Below, in pieces: positions 38,501-50,500 of a stretch of 64,000 nt of DNA (its first letter is position 1; each line of letters starts with the position of its first letter). Source of the DNA: Manduca sexta (lineage: Eukaryota > Arthropoda > Insecta > Lepidoptera > Sphingidae); contig NC_051131.1 of NCBI RefSeq assembly GCF_014839805.1, positions 14,744,913 through 14,808,912 of the forward strand, written 5' to 3'. The position numbers were made by a program, and so were the translations under genes. Below the pieces are notes generated by a model, which saw only the letters and a list, made by a program, of their open reading frames with translations, ran no database searches and was not told the origin of the DNA.

Positions 38501-41500
38501 GCTCCTATTGAATATAGCGTGATGATATATAGCCTATAGCTCTCCACGAACAAAGGGCTATCCAACGCAAAAAGAATTTTTCAGTTTGGACCGGTAGTTC
38601 CTGAGATTAGCCATTACTGCTCCGCTCCTATTCGGTATAGCGTGATGATATATAGCCTATAGCACTCCACGAACAAAGGGCTATCCAACGCAAAAAGAAT
38701 TTTTCAGTTTGGACCGGTAGTTCCTGAGATTAGCCATTACTGCTCCGCTCCTATTCGGTATAGCGTGATGATATATAGCCTATAGCACTCCACGAACAAA
38801 GGGCTATCCAACGCAAAAAGAATTTTTCAGTTTGGACCGGTAGTTCCTGAGATTAGCCATTACTGCTCCGCTCCTATTCGGTATAGCGTGATGATATATA
38901 GCCTATAGCACTCCACGAACAAAGGGCTATCCAACGCAAAAAGAATTTTTCAGTTTGGACTGGTAGTTCCTGAGATTAGCGCGTTCAAACAAACAAACAA
39001 ACTCTTCAGCTTTATATAATAGTACTAGCCACATTTTAAAAATTGAATTGAATTGATATATTTAATGCTACTGAAGATTTTACACGAATGCTGTTATATG
39101 AGTAATAGTAAATGCTGTTGTGCTAATGCAGTTTGTGCTAAATTGGCGCTAACAACATATATTAAGAGGAATTCTACGGACCTTCCATCATAAAATTTGT
39201 TGCAAAATCGTTAAGGCATTAACTCAATTTTTTTTTTTATTTAGTTAAATAATGTGACGAGGATGCCGTTTATCTGATGATTAACCATTTACGCAGCGCA
39301 CGCAACGGAAGCTCTCAAAACTAATAATTTTTCCCCTTTTTGCAACATGTTTCATTGCTGCTCCGCTCCTATTGGTCATAGCGAGATGATATATAGCCTA
39401 TAACACTCCGGGATCAAAGGGCTATCCAACACAAAAATAATTTTTCAGTTCAAACCGGTAGTTCGTGAGATTAGCCATTACTGCTCCGCTCCTATTGGCC
39501 ATAGCGTGATGATATATAACTTAGAGCACTCCACGAACAAAGGGCTATCCAACGCAAAAAGAATTTTTCAGTTTGGACCGGTAGTTCCTGAGATTAGCCA
39601 TTACTGCTCCGCTCCTATTGGGTATAGCATGATGATATATAGCCTATAGCACTACACGAATAAAGGGCTATCCAACGCAAAAAGAATTTTTCAGTTCAAA
39701 CTGGTAGTTCCTGAGATTAGCCATTACTGCTCCGCTCCTATTGGTCATAGCGTGATGATATATAGCCTATAGCACTACACTAATAAAGAGCTATCCAACA
39801 CAAAAATATTTTTTCAGTTCGAACCGGTAGTTCCTGAGATTAGTCATTACTGCTCCGCTCCTATTGGTCATAGCGTGATGATATATAGCCTATAGCACTC
39901 CACGAATAAAGGGCTATCCAACACAAAAAGAATTTTTCAGTTTGGACCGGTAATTCCTGAGATTAGCCATTACTGCCCCGCTCCTATTGGGTATAGCGTG
40001 ATGATATATAGCCTATAGCACTCCACGAACAAAGGGCTATCCAACGCAAAAAGAATTTTTCAATTTGGACTGGTAGTTCCTGAGATTAGCGCGTTCAAAC
40101 AAACAAACAAACAAACAAACAAACAAACTCTTCAGCTTTATATAATAGTACTAGCTTTTGCTCGCGGCTCCGCCCGCGTTATAAAGTTTTTCAGGCTAAA
40201 GTTTTCCGTTATAAAAATAGTAGTTTCCCGGGAGCCTTTGTTCTTCCCAGGGTCTCAAACTGTCTCCATACCAAATTTCATCTTAATACGTTAGGTAGTT
40301 TTTGAGTTTAACACGTTAAGGCAGACAGATGCAGCGGGGGCTTTGTTATATTATTTAGAACTTTTTAAGTGAAACAATCCCGTCATACATCATTGTTGCA
40401 TAAATTTAACCGTTTACGCAGCGCAGGCAACGGAAGCTCTCAAAACTCATAATTTTCCCCGTTTTTGCAACATGTTTCATTACTGCTCCGCTCCTATTGG
40501 TTATAGCATGATGATATATAGCCTAAAGCACTCCAGGAACAAAGGGCTATCCAACACAAAAAGATTTTTTCAGTTCAAACCGGTAGTTCCTGAGATTAGC
40601 CATTACTGCTCCGCTCCTATTGGTCATAGCGTGATGATATATAACTTTGAGCACTCCACAAACAAAGAACTATTCAACACAAAAATATTTTTTCAGTTCG
40701 AATCGGTAGTTCCTGAGATTAGCCATTACTGCTCCGCTCCTATTGAATATAGCGTGATGATATATAGCCTATAGCTCTCCACGAACAAAGGGCTATCCAA
40801 CGCAAAAGAATTTTTCAGTTTGGACCGGTAGTTCCTGAGATTAACCATTACTGCCCCGCTCCTATTGGGTATAGCGTGATGATATATAGCCTATAGCACT
40901 CCACGAACAAAGGGCTATCCAACGCAAAAAGAATTTTTCAGTTTGGACCGGTAGTTCCTGAGATTAGCCATTACTGCCCCGCTCCTATTGGGTATAGCGT
41001 GATGATATATAGCCTATAGCACTCCACGAACAAAGGGCTATCCAACGCAAAAAGAATTTTTCAGTTTGGACCGGTAGTTCCTGAGATTAGCGCGTTCAAA
41101 CAAACAAACAAACAAACAAACAAACAAACAAACAAACAAACTCTTCAGCTTTATATAATAGTATAGATAGATAGATGTAGATGTAACAACCTGTAGAGAT
41201 GGTCAGGCGGCGCCCGGCACTCGTAGTGCAGCAGCGCGTGCGTGTTGCAGGCGGCGCGCCAGTCGACCGCGGCGGGCGCGTGCTGCGCGGGCGGCGGGCG
41301 CGCGGAGTGGGCGCGCGCGAGCGGGCGCGTCCACAGCGCGGGCGCGTGCGCACTCAGCGGCGCCGCCCAGCGCGCGCCCGCCGCCACCTGCGCACTGCGC
41401 GCGCCGCCGCTCCACTGCGCTGCGACACACGCGTACACTAACATACAATATCTCCCCTAATGAGTCTTTCAAATTCAAGGTTTGTCTTTGTATAAGGGCC

Positions 41501-44500
41501 AAAACTATATTATACGACTAAAAATATACCAACACATTTTACACTTATAATTACAGATTGCTTAAATGAAACTAATGTAAAATTATTTGCTACAAAATAA
41601 AATATCCCATAATTATTATTATAAATTAAAGTCCAATGGCACCTGCCACCGCAGCGTTTACATATTAAACATCGATTTTTTTATAATACATAAACTGCTA
41701 TGATAACTGATCATATGTAAACTAGTGAAATACAAATGAATCTATTCTGCACAGATGTAAAAAGCACAAACGTGAGAGAGGCCAAGCGGAGCCGGCAAAG
41801 ATGGCGGAGGGTCCGACCCGCGGGAGGGCGGGCACCGCCCGCGCGCGCCACACGCATGCGCACGCCGCGCGCACGCGCTCCGCACGCACACTCGCGCACA
41901 ACCGCTCTGTACGTGCAGCCGAAAATACTTGCGACATACACATAGAGCTTACTACGATGCTTTTTTCTCATAGCTTTCACCTTAGGTGCAAATACCATAT
42001 TGGACAAAACAAACAGCATTATGAATTTCGGGATAAAAACCATTATTTTAAGATAGAAATATGTGCCAAATAATGTGATAATCGCAAGGACTGAAAAATC
42101 CCTAACAAACACGGATACAAAGCTTCAATCATACAGGTATGCGCAAGTGTAGTACGTGATATTATGTATCAATCAGTTGCGCACACATCATTAGTGAGCA
42201 TATTTTTATAAACCCTATTGGAGCAGGTGCCATTAAACACCAACATCAAGTTTCGAACGGTCCTTCGAGCTAGAACCTTTATTACAAATCATGTTATCAT
42301 TAGACCTGAGATTGCGTAACCCAGTACTATATTTTATAAAAAATAGTAGTCACTTACCAGCGGTGGGCGCGTGGCCGACCCTCACTTCAACAGGATGCGG
42401 CAACTTGTTGATCAGCTGCAGCGCGGACCGCACCGTCACCAGCTTGCGAGCTGACCCCTCCAGCGATACTTCCAACACTATGCGTGCTTCCGCACCAGAT
42501 TTCTTTTGAAAAAAGACAATGACACATTTTCAAATGAACACTAAGAGATTATCAAATAAATTTAGTTACATAACCAACCGATACATAAATGGGGTAATCA
42601 ATAAGATTTCCACACGAATTTAATTTATGTAAAAGAAGCATAAAAATAATATAAATTAAAACATTGGACAAGCTAAAACGATCTGTTATGGAGTTTAAGA
42701 GTAATTTATGAAGTAAATCAAGCCCGTACATACATTGTGGGTGAGATGTCTGAAGAACACCCCGACCCTGTCAACGCACACAGGGTCCGGCGGCGTCCAG
42801 CCGTCGAGCCGGAGCGCGAGCTGGTGCAGCGCGGCGGCGCCCGCGCCGTCGGCCGGCGTGCGCCCGCGCGCGCGCCCGCGCCGCGACCCGAACGAGAACG
42901 GCTCCGTGTCGCCCGCGCGCACCACCACCCACGAGTCGTCCGGAGTCGACCACGACTGCGCCGTGTGGATCCTGCACACGATACAACTTACTACCAGCCT
43001 ATGCAGTAGAGTAATAGAAAACGTCACAAAATAAGTTCAAATCATTTTTTGAATTTAGATAAGTCAATTTTTTACTCAGTTTTCACCAGAAAATAACGGG
43101 CAAGAAAATCTCCTCTTTAAAATCAATTAATGAAATATAGTACAAAAAACTCATTTAGTTTTTTATTTTGCTTAGAGCAGTTGCTTTATTTATTTGCGCC
43201 TTTGCATCATTCAATTGAAGAGCGAAACTAAAATCTTATATAAAATATTCAAATATAAGTAACAAATGTAGGTTTGTTTCTACTGACTGGTCAGCGGTGG
43301 TGAGCAGCGTGGTGAACCAGAGCGGGTGTCCGGTGTGGTTACGTAGCGCGTACGGCACGAACGGCGCGCGCCGCCGGTGCCCCGCCGGACTGCCCTTCGG
43401 CGACGACGACCACTGCACAGTCACGATAACATTTTGCTGAATACTGTTCTATTATATTCTTCTACGCAAGTTATTTTTGACTTGAAGCATGCGTGCGTAA
43501 CGTTGCCGGGCCTGACCTGCTGTTTGTGCGCGGGCGCGTAGTAGTCGGCGGTCCAGTTGTTGCGCACGAGCTGGCCGAGCTCGATGAGCGCGGACGTGAC
43601 GGTGGTGCTGAGCGTCTCCGGCGACGTCACCTCCACCTGCAGCCGCCCCGGCGCGAGCTTGCTCGTCAGCGTCTGCTCCCAACGGGTCTCGAACCTGTCC
43701 ATAAAAATACATTTACAAAACCCATAAGTGATGCATTAATTTGCTTGTTTTCTTTCCATTTTATTTTATAACATTACATCATTAAAATTCACGTCAAATT
43801 GACCTGTTATATTATTTCAATCTCGTATCTAATTTGAGCTTTATACGGCGAGACTTCAATAACATTGTTATGTAGTGTGTGGACTTACTTCCACGGCTCG
43901 ATGACGGGCTCCCAGCCAGACAGCGTGCGGTTGTAGTAGTCGACGCTGAGCACGGCGCCGAGCCGGCCCCCACCGGCACCCGCGCCCGCGCCCAGCGCCG
44001 GCCGCCGCTCCGAGCCCGCCGGCGTGCCCGGCGTCACCACCAGCATCGGATCTTCGAACGATTCCTCCACTTTGCGCAGGTCCTGGATACCAGTCAAATT
44101 ATGATTCGAATTGCAAATTTGGATTACTACAGTATTTACAGTGTTCACAAGGTGAAAACAATATTTTTTATTCTATTTAACGTGTTTTATTTGCATAAAT
44201 TACGTTTGTACTGCAGTCTGCACTACACTGATAATGATTATACGACATAAGCGCATGCAATTTACCTGTTCAACTTGTAGTTCGCTGAGCGACACCTCGA
44301 GCAGCGGCACGTCCGAGTCCATGCAGTCGTCGATCACGCACAGGGTGATGCACTCCGCGCTCACCTGACAATGCATACATCAACTTAATAAAAAAAAAAA
44401 CAATTCCATCCTATTCTGTAATTTATACACACTACCACTGGTCGATATTATTTAGTTCTTGCCAAATATATTCTTGTAATTTGGGAAACCCAATTTAAGC

Positions 44501-47500
44501 TGCAAACCAATAATTTAACATTCATATTTTATACTTGAAACGTATATATCTATCTATGGGTTAATTACTAGTCAACATTGCAAAATATAAAAATAATGAA
44601 CCGCACCTGCACGCCGTGTATTGGTCCTGAGTTTGCGTTTTTAGGCGGCGCCGGAGCAGGCGCGTGGTGTGCGCGGGCCCAGCGCGGCGGGGGCGCCCAG
44701 CCGCCTGCGCTGCTACCGTCTGCGCCTGCGCCGGGCTGCGAGTGCGCACGCATGAATACGCTGTTGGCGGGTGCGTCCACTTCAGGATCAGACACTATCG
44801 ACTTGCCTGATAAACATATTAATATAGACAATGTTAATCAAAATCAGCCTTTAATATTAAAATAAAAATAATAGACGAAGAATAAGAAAAATATAGAAAT
44901 GCAAATTTCAATGAAACACCGACCTGAAAGAGCCACTCTGAACTGCACAGGCAGCGACTGCAGCATCGATGCGAACATACGCATATCGTGGTATGATAAA
45001 CGGAGATTCAATGTGCCCATTTGTACCTGCCAAATTAAACAAAATATTTTTTATAATTAAAAAACAAAATATTTTTTATAATTAAAAAACAAAACATTTT
45101 GAGAATTTTACTTCCATTACATGCGTTTCATTTATTTAGTTTTATTTTTTTCGTTAACGATATCAATATAATGTTCAGTCAAAAATTCCTTCTTAAATAT
45201 AATAAAATATCCAGTAATTTGACTTCTTCTGATGTCACAAGAAAATAAAAATCATATTTGATATGCATGCATAGACGTCCGTGTACGTACGTGCAGCAGC
45301 CGGTTAGCGTCGAGCGAGACGTGCAGCGCGGCGGGCTCGATGATGGAGAGTGCCGTCTCCTCCTCCAGCCCCAGCACGCACGAGAACACCTCCAGCTCGT
45401 TCAGCGAACACGACAGCGGCACCAGCGACACCGCGCGCCGGTACGTCACCACCGTCGTACTCTACAACACACATATTTACTGCTCATACACTAAAACCTT
45501 CAAGAAAATCAACAAAATATACCGCTATTAAAAATATGCGTGGCAGTAGCCCACAGATGAGAACAGGAAGAAAGGTCGATAATTCCGATGGAGGGATGAA
45601 CGAACAGCGCGTGTACCCTGAGTATAACGGCGTTGGTGTCCCACACGGAGGCGTCCTCGACGAGCACGAGCTGCGAGTCGGTGACGTTGAGCTTGAGCTC
45701 CACCTGCGGCTCGTCGGGCCCGCCGCCCGCGCCGCGCGCCGCCTCGCTCGGGGCACTACTCGGCGAACGGTACGACAGGCACGCCTCCTCCACGCTACAC
45801 AACAATTGCACTATATTATATAGTTAAAGCTACGGTTTATTATAATGAGGTAAAGTTTTTTTTTTGGGTAGTTGTACTGTAACTATTGTACACTATGTGC
45901 TACTTATTTTATTATCATTTGGTATTTTTATATTCTAGGTAAACTTAACTGGACAGATCCACTAGCAAGAATTAGTTTATAAAAAGCTCGCACTTACAAC
46001 AAAGGTTGGTCTGGATCCGTGGGCGTCGCCGGAGGCTGCATGATGAATTGGTTGGCCGCCTCCCACCAGTCCAGGATCGCCATCAGGCGCATGTTGTTCA
46101 CCAGTATCGTATACGCTGAGGACTCGCGACGCAACCTGAAACATGACGAGCGATAGTACCAAACACGCAAAAGTCTACTGTAATAAGATTCTTGCATTCC
46201 CAAAAGTAAATATCGTGATTATCCAAAGAAGCTTCTATTTTATTCACAGGCCAGAATGTACACATTTTGAGTGTTGCGACATGTCATCGGAATTAGTTGT
46301 CCCAAAGAGTAAAAATTCGACTGGCTTTATTTAGTCTGTTTAGTTTCCACTATATCGACATCGGTGTCAACAGCAAGCTGGTGTACGGACCTGGCGTGCA
46401 CCTCAGCCTGCACGCTGTGTCGCTGCTCGGCCATGGGCTGCACGATGTGGCTGAACACGTTGCCGCGCCTGTTCGCCGGCTCCTTCGCGTACCGCGTGTC
46501 ACTCACCAGGATCTCCTGCACACACGATGCGAGCATCGATTATAACATCATTCATTACTGAGTCAGGTGAGTCAACACAATGATTACGTTCACAAAAACG
46601 ATACAATGCAACCTTACTAAACTTTAACGGGATACAAATAAGTCTAATTATGTCAATTATTAAGTCTAATTATCAGTCTAATTATCAAGCGGCGATAGCC
46701 TAGTTGGGTGTGGAACGGACTGCCGAGACGAATGTCCGCAGGTTCAAATCCCAAGGGCACACACCTCTGACTTTTCTAAAATCATGTGTGTATTCTTTGT
46801 GAATTTATCGTTCGCTTTAACGGTGAAGGAAAACATCGTGAGGAAACCTGCACATCTGAGAAGTTCTGTATAGAAATTTCGAAGGTGTGTGAAGTCTACC
46901 AATCCGCACTAGGCCAGCGTGGTGGACTAAGGCCTAATCCCTCTCAGTAGTAGAGGAGGCCCGTGCTCAGCAGTGGGCAAGTACGTAATACAGGGCTGAT
47001 ATTATTATGTCAATTATACTATGACACCAAGGCTGTCGTATTAAGCACAAAGCAATAAGAATATTCTAGCGACAAAAGAAGATAATCTTGTCAAAAAATA
47101 TTTATTGATGGTAATATTCGCTAGATATATCAGTATATAAAAAATAATTATAGAGATAAACAGTGCAGCCCACCTGCGACACGAGGTCAATATCCTGGCT
47201 GAAGTCCGAATACATCTCGACCAGGAGGTTGGATTTGATGAAGTTGATGCAGGCGAGTGAGGAGACGCCGTGCTCCGGCTCCAGCTTCACCGTTACGTCG
47301 TGCAGGTCCAGATTTATCGACAACGTCGTCCACACCTGTAGACACAAACGATGTTACTGGAGATTTCCTCGACGTTCAATACAACACCAACCTGCGCAAC
47401 TGAGTACTGGTAAACCCGCTGTCACTAGTTTGCCAGTCGCAGCTACGAGGCTACTATGGCGGGTGATGACGATGACTACTTAATTCCCACAAATTTATGA

Positions 47501-50500
47501 ATAACTATTTTAATTAAATTTTGTCAAGTCAGATTTTGTCAGGCCTTCAGACCGGATATCTGATCCGGTCTAGGGCCACGAGTGAGATAACGATTACGCT
47601 TTACAAAGAGGGCGACATGACATTCAGAACGATAATGATCGGTTATTGACCTGGTCCGTCTTAGCAGCGGATTGGTGCGGCTGGTGGTGTTGGTGCTGGT
47701 GGTGGTCGTCGAGCGGCTCGGCCAGGTTGTGCGCCAACACGCCGCGCACCAGCCGGTACTGCGCCACGTCCAGCGAACATTCAAGCGTCGTCAGTGTGCC
47801 TTGCACTGTCATTTCTGGAACTGAAATAACACAATATTTTTTCATATAATATGGTCGGCTTCGTTATATAGTAATATATAAAGCAGTGTAACTCGTAATA
47901 AGTAATTATTGGTTGACAAATGGTGTAATTTTCAAGCCATGCATCCATACCGTTGTGGCCGCTGGAGAGGTTGTGTTCGAGTCGTAGGGCGAGGCAAGCG
48001 GGCGCGCGCAGTAACGGCGGTCCGCGCGTGCGCACCGTGCCGCCCACCGCCTCCGCCCCCGCCAGCGACACGCCCTCCAGCTCCACCGTGCGCACCTCCA
48101 GCAGCTCGCGGGGTTCTGTCACAAGAAAAGGGAAGAATTGTTGATATTGTCTGTCTTATTGATCCATAATGTTGTGAGTAGGCAGCAGCACCTAGTGCAG
48201 GGTCGGCGCGCACGCTGACAGTGCCGGCGTCTCCCGCGAGCTGGAAGCAGTTGTGCAGGCGCAGCGCACAGAGCTGAGCCGCGAGCGCGGCGCGTGCGCG
48301 GCCCGCCACCGGCAGCACGATCACCGGCGCGTCGCACACCACGCTCAGCCGCCGCCGCTCCACGCGACCCGCCGACTCGAACCCGGACGACGATGACACC
48401 TACAATATCAATATACCAGTACAATTATCAAAAACTCATTGCGACGATGACATCTGTTAGCAAACTTTGGACAGAGGTTATATCCGTACCTTAAGCCTGG
48501 CTTGCATGATGACGCGGCGCAACAGGCTGAACTCGTTCGCGAACGCGTACAGCTCGTGCACGAACCGCTTGGTGTGCACGTACGTCACCGGACCCATCTC
48601 GATGCTCAGGCTCGTGTCGTACCCGGCCGTCGCAGCCTCCAAACTACTCAGTCTATGTATACAAAATTAAAATATCGCTCAAGTGGAGATTTTTTTAAGT
48701 AATAATTATTATATATCTATGTTTATGTTATTTTTAGGTTAAATTTATTACTTTATCAACACTGAACTATAATTTCCTGTCAACTTACGTAAATGTATTT
48801 TGGCAAAAAGTTGTCAACTACAACACTAATACGATGAATCAATATGATTATAATATTGGTATCGTGATTAGCAATATTTAATTGACGTAAGTATTGATCG
48901 AGCACTAAATCGAGCCTCATTATGAAATAAGTGAGTTCACATTACGCATGTGATGGCACGCTCTACCTGCAGTACGTAAAGGCGAGCGCCCGCGGCGGGC
49001 GCGTGCGCAGCCGGCGGCGCCACAGCGGCGCGCGCGGCGTGAGGTCGCACACGCGCAGCGCGCCGAGCCGCCCGTGCACCGTGCGCGCGCGGCCCCCCGC
49101 TCCCCCCACTCCGCCGGCCCGCACCGTCACGCGCGCGCCCTTGACGCGCACCCGCCAGCGCTCGCGGCCGCGCGCCACGCCCACCACGGACACTGAGCGG
49201 ATCGACATCTCCGTTTGACGCACGCCTCCTTCTACGGCCGACACCTCGCCCGCTACCGAACAACAAATGTATCACTCTAATTGAATACTTTATAATTTAA
49301 TACGTATTTCTCTAGATTTCACCCCGTGAAAAAACTTTCGCGCTATATAAAACACTGTCACAATCTATAGCGCCATCTATAACATTATTATACTTCATTT
49401 TCATCATAAAGTAAAGTTAAAACAAACAGTAACTTAAAAATAAAACATACTTGTCTCGTGTCTCTCAAGCTCCTGTTCCTCGGGCAGGTCGTCGCCGGCG
49501 ATGCCGAAAAAATCCAACACCGCCACCCAGCTGTCAATACTCACTATCAGATTCAAACTGTTGAACTCAACTTTCGTCAGCTTACACACCTATAGACAAT
49601 ATATATTCAGATACTAACAGGTATACCTTTAAAGGTTTATTATCATCACTTAATCACTTTATGACAGCAACAACACTTTTCCTAATTCTTTATGTTAGCT
49701 TTCTAACATGAAAAGCTTTACGACGTGATAAATTAATCATCCGAGAGAAGAGGTTGATAAAAAACAATCACAAAACTCGTACCTTATTATACTTCTCTTC
49801 AAAGAGCGGATGCTTAGGGTCCCTAGTATGTACAGATATCCAGACGAGATTATCGCTAGCGCGTCTGTCGGCATCAGCGTTGGCCTCGGCGTCAGCATCA
49901 GCGTCCACATCATCTTCGGGTTCGCCTGCAGAGTCCTGCTCTACACCCTCGGGAGAGCACGGAGGCGTCACGCCACACACGCTGTCACGCTTGCTACGTT
50001 TGTCAATACCCTAGACATTATTGTTTTGAATTTATAAATGTGGAATCTTGTCAGACAACAAGAGACGATTTGTTTATAGACTAGATAGGTTTGCACCTCC
50101 TTGGCCCTTAAGTTGAGCTGCGCGGGCAGGGAGCTGTCGTGCTTATTGTGGAGCAGGTCGGCCGCCAGCTCCACGCGGCCGCCCGCCAGCTCCGGACACG
50201 ACTTTGACAGGAATGTGGCGCGCGGCGGCACGCGTGGCGCGTGCGACACCATAAGCAGACGGTGTTTCGAGTCGGGCTCCTTCGTCAGGTCTTCCATAGT
50301 GATCGAATGTAGGGATACCTGCCAAACAACAAACAGTCACACGCGTCCTATACTAAGATTTTTTTTTTATCACGTGCAAATTCAATTCGGCGCCCTCTAG
50401 CGCCAAATCCGTGTATTGGTCAGCATTCGAATAATGAATAGTCGGCGAACCTGCAGCATGGTCTCGTGCGGATGATCGCGTGTGTACCGCAGCAGGAACT

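Larger units (their letters stand above)
34761..41089. repeat. 123-bp minisatellite, about 36 copies in six blocks
   Basis: The unit runs ATTACTGCTCCGCTCCTATT - GGTATAGCGTGATGATATAT - AGCCTATAGCACTCCACGAA - CAAAGGGCTATCCAACGCAA - TTTTTCAGTTTGGACCGGTA - GTTCCTGAGATTAGCC. Starts are spaced exactly 123 bp in the most regular parts (35134, 35257, 35380). Blocks: 34761-35500, 35874-36855, 37229-37841, 38246-38979, 39352-40088, 40476-41089. Neighbouring units share variants (GAACAAAG against AATAAAG; ATTCGG against ATTGGT), so both local expansion and block duplication have acted. Because 123 is 3 x 41, open frames can run through it by chance. Confidence 0.9.
34428..41167 (-). mobile_element. head-to-tail concatemer of six non-autonomous Helitron units
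   Basis: On the minus strand the array starts A|TCTATACTATTATATAAAGC (5' end, 41167) and ends GCGGGCAAAAGCTAG|T (34428) after a GC-rich hairpin (CGCGGGCGGAGCCGCGGGC). This fits Helitron rules: 5' TC, hairpin, 3' CTRR, insertion between A and T, no target duplication. Inside, five junctions read CTAG directly followed by TACTATTATATAAAG, joining one unit's 3' end to the next unit's 5' end. Each unit has a 5' terminus with a CAAA run (GTTTG on the minus strand), several 123-bp minisatellite repeats, a GC-richer block AACCGTTTACGCAGCGCACG, and a 3' segment. No Rep/helicase ORF is present, so it is non-autonomous. Confidence 0.85.
34104..41190 (-). other. Vps13D intron 49 (7.1 kb), largely Helitron concatemer
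   Basis: The donor GTTGTTAC at 41190 and the acceptor CAATAG ending at 34104 join AG to A (Arg) in phase 2. Of about 7.09 kb, 34428-41167 is repeat (next entries). The remaining 324 bp at the acceptor side (34104-34427) is unique-looking AT-rich DNA with the branch point and polypyrimidine region. Confidence 0.85.

Noticed and set aside
40472..40774. 100-residue plus-strand ORF with repeating HYCSAPI motifs
   Set aside because: It is read from the 123-bp minisatellite; 123 is divisible by three, so a chance frame stays open through several copies. No coding evidence.
34761..41089. CRISPR-like regular repeat array
   Set aside because: Repeats are 123 bp with no spacer, in a eukaryotic intron and bounded by Helitron ends; this is a transposon minisatellite.
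45350..45823. 157-residue plus-strand ORF
   Set aside because: Antisense shadow of Vps13D exons 39-40, caused by high third-position GC; the minus strand has the conserved VPS13 motifs and splice sites.
46689..46765. tRNA gene on the plus strand
   Set aside because: The tRNA-like head belongs to a SINE; acceptor stem and anticodon loop are not intact.
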